The position numbers and the translations under genes are program-made. Below, in pieces: positions 32,722 through 40,819 of a stretch of DNA of 64,000 bases. The stretch is taken from the NCBI GenBank assembly GCA_965214235.1, contig CBDCBH010000003.1, forward strand, positions 2,294,001-2,358,000, given 5' to 3'. How positions within the stretch are numbered: position 1 is the stretch's first letter; each line of letters starts with the position of its first letter. This DNA is from Ilyomonas sp965214235. Its GTDB lineage: Bacteria; Bacteroidota; Bacteroidia; Chitinophagales; Chitinophagaceae. The notes beneath the pieces were generated by a model. That model saw only the letters and a list, made by a program, of their open reading frames with translations, was not told the origin of the DNA and searched no databases.

Positions 32722-34905
32722 ATGAAACTTTTACACCTGGTTATCCTTCTTCCCCTCTTTTCTTTTGCTCAACCAATTACTCAAAATAACATCATACAAT
32801 ATACTCAGGAAGCAGAACAGGTAACCATCATTCGCGATAACTGGGGCGTGCCGCATATTTATGGTAAAACAGATGCCGATGCTGTGTTTGGTTTGCTGTA
32901 TGCGCAGTGTGAAGAAAACTTTGATAAAGTAGAAGAAAACAATTTGGAAATGATGGGAAGATTGTCTGAAATATGGGGCGAGGAGCGTTTGTATGATGAT
33001 TTGGAAATGCGCCTGATTTACGATACTTCGGCTGCGATAAACGATTATAACAACAGCCCTTTGTGGCTAAAAAACTTAATGGATGCAGCGGCTGATGGCG
33101 TGAATTATTATTTGTACAAACATCCCGAAACAAAACCTAAAGTGCTGCATCATTTTGAGCCTTGGTTTGCTTTGCTACGAACGAATGGCAGCATCTCTGC
33201 CACGCAGGATGGCGGTATTACAACCGCTGATATAAAAGCTTTGTATCCGCCAAAAGACAGCAGCATAGCTTATGTTGAAAAGAGAAACAGTTTATATAAT
33301 ACCGACCCGATGGGTTCTAACGGCTTTGCAGTAGCGCCTTCTAAAACAGCTTCGCACAATGCTATGTTATACATCAATCCGCATGTTTCTTTTTACTATC
33401 GCAGTGAAATGGAAATGGAAAGCGAAGAAGGTTTGCATGTGTATGGCGCTGTAACCTGGGGAACCTTTTTTGTATTTCAGGGCTTTAATGAATACTGCGG
33501 CTGGATGCACACATCGGGCAATGCAGATGTGGCTGATTTGTTTGTTGAAAATGAAGTAAAAGAAAACGATACTTTTTACACAAAGTACAACGATAAATTG
33601 TTGCCGGTAGCGGCTAACAATATCATAATAAAATATAAAAAAGATGATGGCTTTGCGCAACAAATATTTACTATTTATCATTCGGTTCATGGTCCGGTAA
33701 TGGGCAGCCGCAACGGGCAATGGCTAAGCCTTCGCGAGAACAACCGTTCGTTGATTGCCCTCGAACAATCGTGGCTGCGCACCAAAGCAAAAGGCTTTGC
33801 TGAATTTAAACAAGTGATGAACTTGCGTTCCAATACATCGGACAATACAGTGTTTGCCGATAGCAAAGGCAATATTGCTTACTGGCACGGCAATTTTATT
33901 CCGCACCGCAATGCAAAGTTCGATTACAGTTCGCCGGTTGATGGCAGCACATCCGCCACTGACTGGTATGGTACTTATGCACTTGATTCTATCGTTCATG
34001 TTTACAATCCGGCAACCGGCTTTATTCAAAACTGCAATTCAACACCGTTTACGGTATCGGGAACAAGCTCTCCAAAGAAAGAGGCTTACCCGATTTATAT
34101 GGCGCCGGATGGTGAAAATTTTCGGGGCTTGAACGCTGCACGTTTGTTAAGCGAAGCTAACAATATTACGATGGATGAGATGATTCATAACATTGGTTAC
34201 AACCATCATCTTACTGCATTTGATGTTTTGATTCCGGTGCTGATAAACGATTACCATACTCTTTCAAAAACCGATTCTTTTCTATCAACTTTACAAAAAC
34301 CAATGCAGTTTTTACAAGCCTGGAATCATTCCTCATCCGATACTTCTATTGCCACAACCATCGCGGTGGAATGGGGTTATTTATTCTTCCAAAAAATACA
34401 GCCCGCTGTCACTTTGTATGATGCTAATCATTTAGTGGAAGGAATTAAGGCAACCATTGCCAATACAACATCAAAAGAAAGGTTACAACTTTTATCGCAA
34501 ACACTTACTGACCTCACAAAATGGTACGGCTCATGGCACGTGAAATGGGGTGATATCAACCGCTATCAACGACCTGCCGATGGCGTGTTTAGTGATACGC
34601 AGCCCAGTATTGGCGTGGCTTCTACAGCTTCGATGTTTGGCTCTATTCCTGCCTTTGCTTCAAAGCGTTTTGCCAACACCAACAAGCGTTACGGCTTGTA
34701 CGGCAATTCGTTTGTTGCCTGTGTTGAATTTGGAAAGAGAATAAAAGCAGAATCAATTGTAACCGGCGGGCAATCCTTTAATCCGCAATCACCGCATTAT
34801 ACCGATCAGGCAAAGGGCTTTGTAAACGGCGATTTTAAGGAGGTTTTGTTTTATAAAGAAGATGTGCTGAAGCATGTGGAGAAGAAGTATCATCCGGGAG
34901 AGTGA
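32722..34905 (+). CDS. Penicillin-acylase-family N-terminal-nucleophile hydrolase
   Basis: 727 residues. The signal peptide is 1-17 (MKLLHLVILL..SFAQ). The alpha chain begins EQVTIIRDNWGVPHIYGKTDADAVFG. Autocatalytic cleavage is expected between Gly198 and Ser199 (DPMG-SNGFAVAPS), which makes Ser199 the nucleophile and N-terminus of the beta chain. HVSFYYRSEMEME, WGTFFVFQGFNEYCGW and the C-terminal SFVACVEFGKRIKAESIVTGGQS are typical of the family. It cleaves amide bonds of N-acyl substrates (cephalosporins, penicillins, acyl-homoserine lactones, N-acyl amino acids); which one is unknown. Exported to the periplasm. It is divergent from the amidohydrolase. Confidence 0.93.
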   Translation: MKLLHLVILLPLFSFAQPITQNNIIQYTQEAEQVTIIRDNWGVPHIYGKTDADAVFGLLYAQCEENFDKVEENNLEMMGRLSEIWGEERLYDDLEMRLIYDTSAAINDYNNSPLWLKNLMDAAADGVNYYLYKHPETKPKVLHHFEPWFALLRTNGSISATQDGGITTADIKALYPPKDSSIAYVEKRNSLYNTDPMGSNGFAVAPSKTASHNAMLYINPHVSFYYRSEMEMESEEGLHVYGAVTWGTFFVFQGFNEYCGWMHTSGNADVADLFVENEVKENDTFYTKYNDKLLPVAANNIIIKYKKDDGFAQQIFTIYHSVHGPVMGSRNGQWLSLRENNRSLIALEQSWLRTKAKGFAEFKQVMNLRSNTSDNTVFADSKGNIAYWHGNFIPHRNAKFDYSSPVDGSTSATDWYGTYALDSIVHVYNPATGFIQNCNSTPFTVSGTSSPKKEAYPIYMAPDGENFRGLNAARLLSEANNITMDEMIHNIGYNHHLTAFDVLIPVLINDYHTLSKTDSFLSTLQKPMQFLQAWNHSSSDTSIATTIAVEWGYLFFQKIQPAVTLYDANHLVEGIKATIANTTSKERLQLLSQTLTDLTKWYGSWHVKWGDINRYQRPADGVFSDTQPSIGVASTASMFGSIPAFASKRFANTNKRYGLYGNSFVACVEFGKRIKAESIVTGGQSFNPQSPHYTDQAKGFVNGDFKEVLFYKEDVLKHVEKKYHPGE

Positions 34906-35234
34906 AGAATTTAGTTGCAGAGCTCTGTTATCGATATAAACTTCACTATCATGCTTTGCTTTTTTTAGCGCCGGTTGAACACAAACAATTAAAACATACT
35001 TATCTGCGCAGCGGTAGTTTGCGGTTCTTTATGACTGGATTTCTTTTCCTCGTTGTTTGCAATGTATTGATGCAGCTATTTGCCCGTTTGCAAAGAACCT
35101 TTCATAATGTATCAGCCCCATTTTGTATAAGGATAACGGTTATCTTCCTCATAAGATATCTCTCTTTCGAAGTATTCCTTGTTGTTTATATCCATGTCTC
35201 GGTAAGTTTATTTATTTTCTCCATTGGCAATATG
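34906..35234. other. Decayed or non-coding region after the acylase
   Basis: No intact gene. On the minus strand, around 35110-35210, one frame reads MDINNKEYFEREISYEED then NRYPYTKWG before a stop. Around 34906-35110 another frame reads protein-like text (IHYERFFANGQIAA.., then RTANYRCADKYVLIVCVQ) interrupted by one TAA. A 130-codon plus-strand ORF across 34902-35294 is hydrophobic and probably antisense to these remnants. Identity unknown. Confidence 0.4.
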
Positions 35235-35474
35235 ATTTTCTTCAATCTTTTTGTTTTCTATATCCAACAATGCTGGCAGCATTTGTTATTTTAAATCAGG
35301 AGCACCGAAACCGGTTATTCTTTTAGGCTCGTGCAATATTTGCAGCTTATGCGTTTGTTTTTACTCAATTTTATTCATCAAGTTTTCTAACGCAGTACGA
35401 TGGCTTTGTTCTGTAATATCTTCGATTGGAGTTGACTGCAAGGCTTTACAATAATCGTTGAAATAAGCAGGCAT
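35235..35474 (-). pseudogene. N-terminal remnant of an N6-DNA-methylase / type IIG-like restriction-modification protein
   Basis: From the ATG at 35474 the minus strand reads MPAYFNDYCKALQ..STPIEDITEQ..HRTALENLMNKIE, then TAA (35363-35361), and continues in the same frame HKLQILHEPKRITGFGAPD. After a one-base loss near 35291-35297 it continues KITNAASIVGY, and after a two-base loss near 35257-35264 IENKKIEEN. Homology then ends. The motif GFGAPDFK...GYIExKK is, from memory, the nuclease-like N-terminus of large DNA methyltransferase/restriction proteins. At least three lesions plus loss of the rest make this clearly non-functional. Confidence 0.65.
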
Positions 35475-35571
35475 GAAATAGGCTGGATAAAATAAAGAAG
35501 TTGATGAAAAGTAGTAAAGCTGTAGCGTGAGGTTTTTTTTGTTTCTTTATCCAGATTTTTATATACAAAAA

Positions 35572-35602
35572 AATGCCGGAAAACAATTTGTTTTCCGGCA
35601 TT
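35572..35602 (-). terminator. Terminator of the DEAD-box helicase gene
   Basis: A perfect 14-bp stem (35572-35585 with 35589-35602) with a 3-nt loop, followed on the minus strand by a run of T. It lies 31 nt past the helicase stop codon. Confidence 0.85.
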
Positions 35603-35632
35603 GTAACATATAATAATCAATTCATAACCTTG

Positions 35633-36880
35633 TTAATAACTCCGGCTTCCGTTCATCCGCTGATCCCAGTTTCTGTTGTGTTTGCCACCGCGTCGTGAAG
35701 ACGGGTTTTGCATAACCGATGAACTGTTTTCTTTGTTAAGAAAAGGCAACAGGTAAGGATGCTCGCTTACCACGGATATCGTTTGTTTGGTAAGCTTATG
35801 AATGTCTCTCAGATAAGCCCTTTCCTCTAAATCGCAAAATGATAGTGCAATACCGCTTGCGCTGGCACGTCCGGTTCTGCCAATGCGGTGCACGTAGGTT
35901 TCGGGCACATTGGGCAATTCAAAATTAATTACGTGCGACAGTTCGCTTATGTCTATGCCGCGTGCTGCAATATCGGTAGCCACCAGCACTCTTAATTCGC
36001 CGGTTTTAAATTGGCTCAAAGCACGTTGTCTTGCCTGCTGCGATTTCTCACCGTGTATAGCTTGTGCCTGAATATGACTCTGGTTTAAGTAACGGGCTAT
36101 CTTATCGGCTCCATGCTTTGTGCGGGTAAAAACCAGTGCGTTTTTAATGCTCCTGTCTTTCAGCAAATGCACTAATAAAGCCCGTTTGTTTTCTTTTCCT
36201 ACATGATAAACAGCCTGCTCTATTTTTTCTGCTGTGGAAGATACCGGCGTTACTTCTACCGTTACCGGCTCGTGCAAAATAGTGTTTGCCAAAGCTTCTA
36301 TTTCCGGGGGCATGGTAGCTGAGAAAAATAAAGTTTGCTTCTGACGGGGCAGTTTTTGTATCACGCGTTTTACGTCTTGCACAAAACCCATGTCCAGCAT
36401 ACGGTCTGCCTCGTCCAGCACAAACATACTAATGTGTTGCAGGTTTACTATACGCTGATTGATCAAATCCAGTAACCTGCCCGGCGTAGCAATGAGTATG
36501 TCCACACCGCGGCGCAACGCCTGTACCTGAGAAACCTGCGACACGCCACCAAATACTACCAAGTGGTTCAAGCCCATGTATTTCCCGTAAGCTGCAAAAC
36601 TTTCGTCTATCTGTATCGCCAGTTCGCGGGTAGGGGTTAGTATCAGCGCTTTAATTGCCGGGTTGCTTTTAGCAGCTGTTTTATCTTGATGTAAAATCTG
36701 TAAAATGGGGATGGCAAACGCTGCTGTTTTGCCTGTTCCTGTTTGTGCGCAGCCCAATAAATCTCTGCCTGCCAGCACTACAGGAATTGCCTGCTGCTGT
36801 ATTGGCGTTGGTTGTGTATATCCTTTGCTTGTAAGCGCACGTAATATGGGCTCTACAAGCGATAATTGTTCAAATAACAA
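35633..36880 (-). CDS. DEAD-box RNA helicase (RhlE-like), TTG start
   Basis: 415 residues. The Q motif is GYTQPTPIQQQAIP at ~20-33; motif I AQTGTGKT at 45-52; then PTRELAIQ, TPGRLLD, DEAD, SAT, and HRIGRTGRA. The C-terminus is a short basic tail (SSRRGGKHNRNWDQR). It unwinds RNA in ribosome assembly or mRNA turnover. The start is set at TTG 36880: no ATG exists between the upstream in-frame stop (36895-36893) and motif I, and MLFEQLSLVEPILRAL matches the usual RhlE N-terminus. The gene is monocistronic. Confidence 0.93.
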   Translation of the reverse strand: MLFEQLSLVEPILRALTSKGYTQPTPIQQQAIPVVLAGRDLLGCAQTGTGKTAAFAIPILQILHQDKTAAKSNPAIKALILTPTRELAIQIDESFAAYGKYMGLNHLVVFGGVSQVSQVQALRRGVDILIATPGRLLDLINQRIVNLQHISMFVLDEADRMLDMGFVQDVKRVIQKLPRQKQTLFFSATMPPEIEALANTILHEPVTVEVTPVSSTAEKIEQAVYHVGKENKRALLVHLLKDRSIKNALVFTRTKHGADKIARYLNQSHIQAQAIHGEKSQQARQRALSQFKTGELRVLVATDIAARGIDISELSHVINFELPNVPETYVHRIGRTGRASASGIALSFCDLEERAYLRDIHKLTKQTISVVSEHPYLLPFLNKENSSSVMQNPSSRRGGKHNRNWDQRMNGSRSY

Positions 36881-37233
36881 AATGTATAATTTTTAAAAAT
36901 AAATAAAAATACAGCTCTTCAGACGGTATGAAAAGACTGATCGCATAACCTGCTTGTTCAAGTGGACATGATGAAACTCGTTGGAGAAGAAAGCATATCG
37001 GTCCTAATGAAAGAAGAAGTAAATGGAATTGCAAATATAAGCGTATAAAGGCAAAGAATTTGGTAAACGTGTAAGAGCAATAAATACCGGGTATCTAAAA
37101 ATAAAAACAATGTACTTTTTATGTAAGCCTTATTCAAAATATCTACCCAATACATCCGCATTCATCACGGCTTAAAACTTCAATCTTTATTTAGCCAATC
37201 ATCTTTAATAACTTAGCAGTCTGAAACTTTGTT
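36881..37233. other. Divergent intergenic region, 353 bp
   Basis: I see no gene, repeat or convincing promoter. A 67-codon minus-strand ORF (36958-37161) is a chance frame. AAACTTTG at 37223-37230 resembles a -7 element but is too close to the ATG at 37234. Confidence 0.5.
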
Positions 37234-38022
37234 ATGAACAACCGAATCCATTTTTTATTCCTTATTTTTTGTTTGATTGCATTTTATAAAGCCAGCGCAC
37301 AAGACATCAGTATTGGCGTAAAAGGTGGCATCAGCATACCCAATTTACATGCGCCAGGCAGCAATCAAACGCCGGTAAACACGGGTTATGAATCACGTTT
37401 AGGTCCGGGTGCAGCGGTGTTCGCCCAGTTTCATGTTTCAGATTTATTTTCGGTGCAGCCTATGATTGAATACTCATCGCAGGGCGGCAAAAAAAATGGC
37501 TTGCAGGCGTTCTCAACACCGGCTGAAGCAGCTATTTACTTCCGGGCGCAAAACCAGGCGGTTCCCGCTTATTTATATGGCAATTATAAAAGCGATGTGC
37601 AGCTTTCTTACCTGATGCTTCCGGTGCTGGCTAAGTTTACTATTGCGCTGGGCAGTTCGCCGTTTCGCGTGTATGCCGATGCGGGTCCTTTTGCTTCGTT
37701 ACTGTTGGCAGCGAAAGATGTAACGCGGGGAAAGAGTCAGATTTATACTGATGCAAAAGGTACGCAGCCATTGCAAGGCTTAGGTTCGTTTTCTTTTAAT
37801 ACAGATACTAGCATTATAAGCAGCCTCAATAAATTTAATGCCGGTGTGGAAGGGCATCTTGGCATTGCTTTGCAAATTGGCAGAAGCAGCGTGTTTGTGG
37901 AAGGCGGCGGTAATTACGGCTTTATTAACATTGAAAAAGATAAAACCGATGGCAAAAACAACACAGGCGCAGCCGTGGTTATGGCAGGTTATAGTTTTAG
38001 ATTTGGAGAAAAAAAGCCCTGA
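37234..38022 (+). CDS. Porin-family outer-membrane beta-barrel protein
   Basis: 262 residues. The signal peptide is residues 1-22 (MNNRIHFLFLI..YKASAQ). The mature protein shows alternating hydrophobic strands separated by Gly-rich turns (ISIGVKGGISIPN, GAAVFAQFHVSDLFSVQPMIEYSSQGGKK, FRVYADAGPFASLLL) and ends in a barrel strand AAVVMAGYSFRFG. This is the OMP_b-brl_2-type eight-strand barrel common in Bacteroidota. No specific cargo or partner is known. It faces porT tail to tail and has a shared hairpin downstream. Confidence 0.85.
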   Translation: MNNRIHFLFLIFCLIAFYKASAQDISIGVKGGISIPNLHAPGSNQTPVNTGYESRLGPGAAVFAQFHVSDLFSVQPMIEYSSQGGKKNGLQAFSTPAEAAIYFRAQNQAVPAYLYGNYKSDVQLSYLMLPVLAKFTIALGSSPFRVYADAGPFASLLLAAKDVTRGKSQIYTDAKGTQPLQGLGSFSFNTDTSIISSLNKFNAGVEGHLGIALQIGRSSVFVEGGGNYGFINIEKDKTDGKNNTGAAVVMAGYSFRFGEKKP

Positions 38023-38045
38023 AATAACAGAAGCTGTAAGTCGTT

Positions 38046-38162
38046 TTATCCTGACAGGTTCCTGAACGTAACGCAAGTGCATTCTACCACTTTATTACCT
38101 ACTACAACTGTACATTCGTCTTCTATTCCTTTGTATGTCCTGTTCTCTTTCTTTATAAAAGC
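38046..38162 (-). pseudogene. Possible gene remnant between the porin and porT genes
   Basis: One minus-strand frame reads AFIKKENRTYKGIEDECTVV, then VGNKVVECTCVTFRNLSG, before a TAA at 38048-38046. It has a coding-like composition but no start codon, and a stop directly precedes it. Family unknown; it may be the tail of a lost gene or chance. Confidence 0.25.
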
Positions 38163-38190
38163 TCATGTTGCATTTGTTTTTACTTTAGTT

Positions 38191-38218
38191 TAAAAAGAAA
38201 AGCCGGCTTTTGTTTTTA
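38191..38218. terminator. Inverted repeat between convergent porin and porT genes
   Basis: TAAAAAGAAAAGCC and GGCTTTTGTTTTTA (38191-38204, 38205-38218) pair at 13 of 14 positions with no spacer, giving A/T runs on both sides. It may terminate porT (stop 15 nt away) and the porin gene. Confidence 0.5.
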
Positions 38219-38232
38219 CTCCATTTTATAAA

Positions 38233-38991
38233 TCATCGTTCAAAGATGAGAGAAAACGTAAGCATCCTCGATTGAAGCTGGTTTAATATGTTGGAATATT
38301 TAAGGTTAGCGTCGCGGTCATGCACATTGGTTAATCCATTGCTTACTTTAAGTTCAGGAGCGATGGTAACCACCGGAAAATAAAAATTAAAACCAATACC
38401 TGCCTCATAACCCAAGTACGATTTTTTAAGCTTCACAAGGTCATCAGCATTCAGCGCGCCGGCATTGCTTGCCACATCAACATCATACTTAAAACCACCC
38501 AGCATATACACACGAAAATTATGAATGCGATCAGAATTAAACTTCATTTGCAACGGGAAAGAAACAACCGTTGATGGAATGGTTTTCTTTTGAATAGCAG
38601 GTTCTATCGGCGTTGGATATTTAATAACATAAGTAAGATACTTTGAGCCGCCTAAAATGAGTTGGGGATGAAAGCGAAATTCAAAACGCTTGTTTAACCG
38701 TGCCGTAGCCAATAAGCCCAACGCAATGCCGCCGCTGGCGCCGGGTTCAACGCTTAACACACTATCATTTTGCAAAAACAAAGGATGCTTTTCAGTATGT
38801 AAATACGAGTTGTTGTAGCCCAACGACAAGCCAAAATAGTAGGGCACAAAATCGCGGTCTTCACGGTAAATTTCTTTGTCCTGCGCTGCGGTATGTAAAG
38901 CCATTACCATAAAAAACAACGCAATTGCCAACGGCTTCCATAAGTTATATTGTGATGACTTTTTGATTATAATTGCAACTATCTGAAACAA
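38233..38991 (-). CDS. porT: PorT-family outer-membrane barrel (type IX secretion / gliding), TTG start
   Basis: 252 residues. After an N-terminal export signal (..YNLWKPLAIALFFMVMALHTAAQ) comes YREDRDFVPYYFGLSLGYNN, the conserved start of the PorT/SprT barrel. It continues FRFHPQLILGGSKYLTY and VVSFPLQMKFNSDRIHNFRVYMLGGFKYDVD, and ends LTFSLIFE, typical of this family. PorT is an outer-membrane protein needed for type IX secretion. Its place directly downstream of menG is the usual Bacteroidota neighbourhood. No ATG precedes the signal core within the frame (upstream stop at 39003-39001), so TTG at 38991 is the probable start. Confidence 0.8.
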   Translation of the reverse strand: MFQIVAIIIKKSSQYNLWKPLAIALFFMVMALHTAAQDKEIYREDRDFVPYYFGLSLGYNNSYLHTEKHPLFLQNDSVLSVEPGASGGIALGLLATARLNKRFEFRFHPQLILGGSKYLTYVIKYPTPIEPAIQKKTIPSTVVSFPLQMKFNSDRIHNFRVYMLGGFKYDVDVASNAGALNADDLVKLKKSYLGYEAGIGFNFYFPVVTIAPELKVSNGLTNVHDRDANLKYSNILNQLQSRMLTFSLIFER

Positions 38992-39059
38992 AATAATGGT
39001 TTAAAGTAAAAATCGGGCATAACTAAATTTCTTCTTAAACGGTTTTACAATGGGTTTAT

Positions 39060-39254
39060 TTTATGATAATTGAGAGAATACAAAAGCACAAAATCAAACA
39101 CTTAACCACTTGTTTTTTAAATTTCATGCGCACTCTGCCTTCCCATTTTTTGTACAAAGCGTTTTCATCTAACAAATTTTTAATGGCATCATAAATTTGC
39201 GCAAGCTGTACATCGGGCTCATCAATTCTTAGTTTTCTTTTTCAAAAGGTTCAT
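39060..39254 (-). pseudogene. Possible frameshifted small gene between menG and porT
   Basis: An ATG at 39254, 10 nt past the menG stop, reads MNLLKKKTKN-stop. Removing one A from the A-run would instead give MNLLKKKLRIDEPDVQLAQI, then YDAIKNLLDENALYKKWEGR and a basic/hydrophobic tail to TAA near 39060. The downstream part has coding-like composition (IDEPDVQLAQIYDAIKNLL). It could be a recently broken small gene, a tail of a lost gene, or a sequencing error in the A-run. Family unknown. Confidence 0.3.
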
Positions 39255-39264
39255 AAAAAAAAAC

Positions 39265-40008
39265 TTATTTGCATCCTTCATACCGGCAACAAATGCCTAA
39301 GCTCAATGCTTTGTAAGAAACATTTTGATAGCCCGCATTGGTAAGAACCGAAGTAAACTCTTCACGTTCAGGGAAGGCTTTGGCTGAATGATTGAGATAA
39401 TTATACGCTTCTTTATTTTTTGCAAACAACCTTCCGGCGCCGGGCACAATACTATTATTATAAAAATTACAAAACGCTTTAAACAATCTATTCTTTGGTT
39501 GCGAAAACTCAAGCACAGCAAGCTTTCCGCCGGGTTTTAACACACGCAACATTTCAGACAAACCTTTCTCTAAATGTTCAAAATTTCTAACGCCAAATGC
39601 AACTGTGATGGCATCAAAATGATTGTTTGCAAAGGGAATGTTTTCGCTATCAGCATTTAGTAATTGTATGCAATTCTGAAGGTTGGATTTTTTTATTTTA
39701 TCTCTGCCCAACTCCAACATGCCATCCGAAATATCAATACCGATGATTTGTTTTGGCTGCAATAATCGAAAGGTTAATAAAGCCACATCCGCCGTTCCGG
39801 TAGCCACATCCAATATAATTTGCGGATGAATGTTTGTAAGAGAATGAATCATCTTCCTGCGCCACCAAACATCCACACCGGCAGTAAGAAAATGATTGAG
39901 AAAATCGTAGCGAAACGCAATGTTATCAAACATCTTCGCCACCTGCTGTTTTTTGGTAAGCCCGCTTTCTTTAAACGGTACAATATTATCGTGTGCAAAT
40001 TGAGACAT
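39265..40008 (-). CDS. menG: Demethylmenaquinone methyltransferase (UbiE/MenG)
   Basis: 247 residues from the ATG at 40008; an in-frame ATG nine codons earlier is less likely by comparison with the family. Class I methyltransferase: KKQQVAKMFDNIAFRYDFLNHFLTAGVDVWWRR is the UbiE N-terminal signature, VATGTADVALL the SAM-binding loop, IGIDISDGML, and RVLKPGGKLAVLEFS the C-terminal UbiE signature region. It carries out the last step of menaquinone synthesis, methylation of demethylmenaquinone, at the inner membrane. It is upstream of porT on the same strand and 38 nt after the DUF2461 gene, so a DUF2461-menG-porT transcript is possible. Confidence 0.95.
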   Translation of the reverse strand: MSQFAHDNIVPFKESGLTKKQQVAKMFDNIAFRYDFLNHFLTAGVDVWWRRKMIHSLTNIHPQIILDVATGTADVALLTFRLLQPKQIIGIDISDGMLELGRDKIKKSNLQNCIQLLNADSENIPFANNHFDAITVAFGVRNFEHLEKGLSEMLRVLKPGGKLAVLEFSQPKNRLFKAFCNFYNNSIVPGAGRLFAKNKEAYNYLNHSAKAFPEREEFTSVLTNAGYQNVSYKALSLGICCRYEGCK

Positions 40009-40046
40009 AGCTGCGCGAAGATAAATGCCAAACAAAAACGAGGTTG

Positions 40047-40718
40047 TTAACCTTCAATCGCCGCATTTAAAAAACGAAGCAAGGGTTGCAAGGCAAATAA
40101 GGCTTCGGTTATTGTTTTTACTACACTTTTATCTGTCAGTTCTTCATCTTTTAGCGGCTTCATGGCAATAAAACTTTTGAGTTTTAAGTAGTCAATGGCT
40201 TTATTATTTTCATCATATCCTTTAGGCGGGCGGCTTAACAACACTTCTTGGTTTCTATACAAACCGCCATATTCTTTTTGAAAAGATTTACTGCCAATAA
40301 TGTTAGAAAATTCTTCAAACGAATAATCAATTTCCTGCCTCAGTTTTTTCAGCACATCTGTTTCCGGCGTCCACACGCCGCCGCCAATTAAGCTATTGTT
40401 GCCCGGCTCTATGTGCAAATAATAACCAGCATACATACTTTTTTTACCGCCGCGCGCAAAACCTGCAGCCAGGTTGGTTTTGTAAGGCGTTTTGTCTTTG
40501 CTGAAACGAATGTCGCGGTTAATGCGGAAAACAGAATCTTTTGCGTTCAGCGGAGCGATGTCTTCATCTTTTTTGCTATGAATTTTCAACACATCATCAA
40601 TCAGCCCAATAAAATCTGCCCGCGCTGCATCGTAGCTTTTGCGGTTCGCATCAAACCATTCTTTTACGTTGTTCTTTTTTAGATTTTTTAGAAACGTGAG
40701 CGTAGATACTTGAAGCAT
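40047..40718 (-). CDS. DUF2461 family protein
   Basis: 223 residues, full length for DUF2461 (TIGR02453). Landmarks are FLKNLKKNNVKEWFDANR near the N-terminus, the central RINRDIRFSKDKTPYKTN, and GYYLHIEPGNNSLIGGGVW, followed by the helical C-terminus with LLSRPPKGYD. The biochemical role of the family is unknown. There is no signal peptide or membrane segment, so it is cytoplasmic. It lies between gldA and menG on the same strand; gaps of 101 and 38 nt suggest linkage with menG. Confidence 0.9.
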   Translation of the reverse strand: MLQVSTLTFLKNLKKNNVKEWFDANRKSYDAARADFIGLIDDVLKIHSKKDEDIAPLNAKDSVFRINRDIRFSKDKTPYKTNLAAGFARGGKKSMYAGYYLHIEPGNNSLIGGGVWTPETDVLKKLRQEIDYSFEEFSNIIGSKSFQKEYGGLYRNQEVLLSRPPKGYDENNKAIDYLKLKSFIAMKPLKDEELTDKSVVKTITEALFALQPLLRFLNAAIEG

Positions 40719-40819
40719 ATTTTTAGTAGTTATTCAGTGGTCAGCTATCTGCCTTCAGCTTTTATTTTACAAAAATGTTTACCTTGTTTACTAATTGCAC
40801 ATCTGACATCTGACATCTG

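Noticed and set aside
34902..35294. 130-codon plus-strand ORF overlapping the acylase stop by 4 nt
   Set aside because: No domain or signal logic beyond hydrophobic runs. Part of it is antisense to the restriction-gene remnant, so it is probably a chance frame over decayed DNA.
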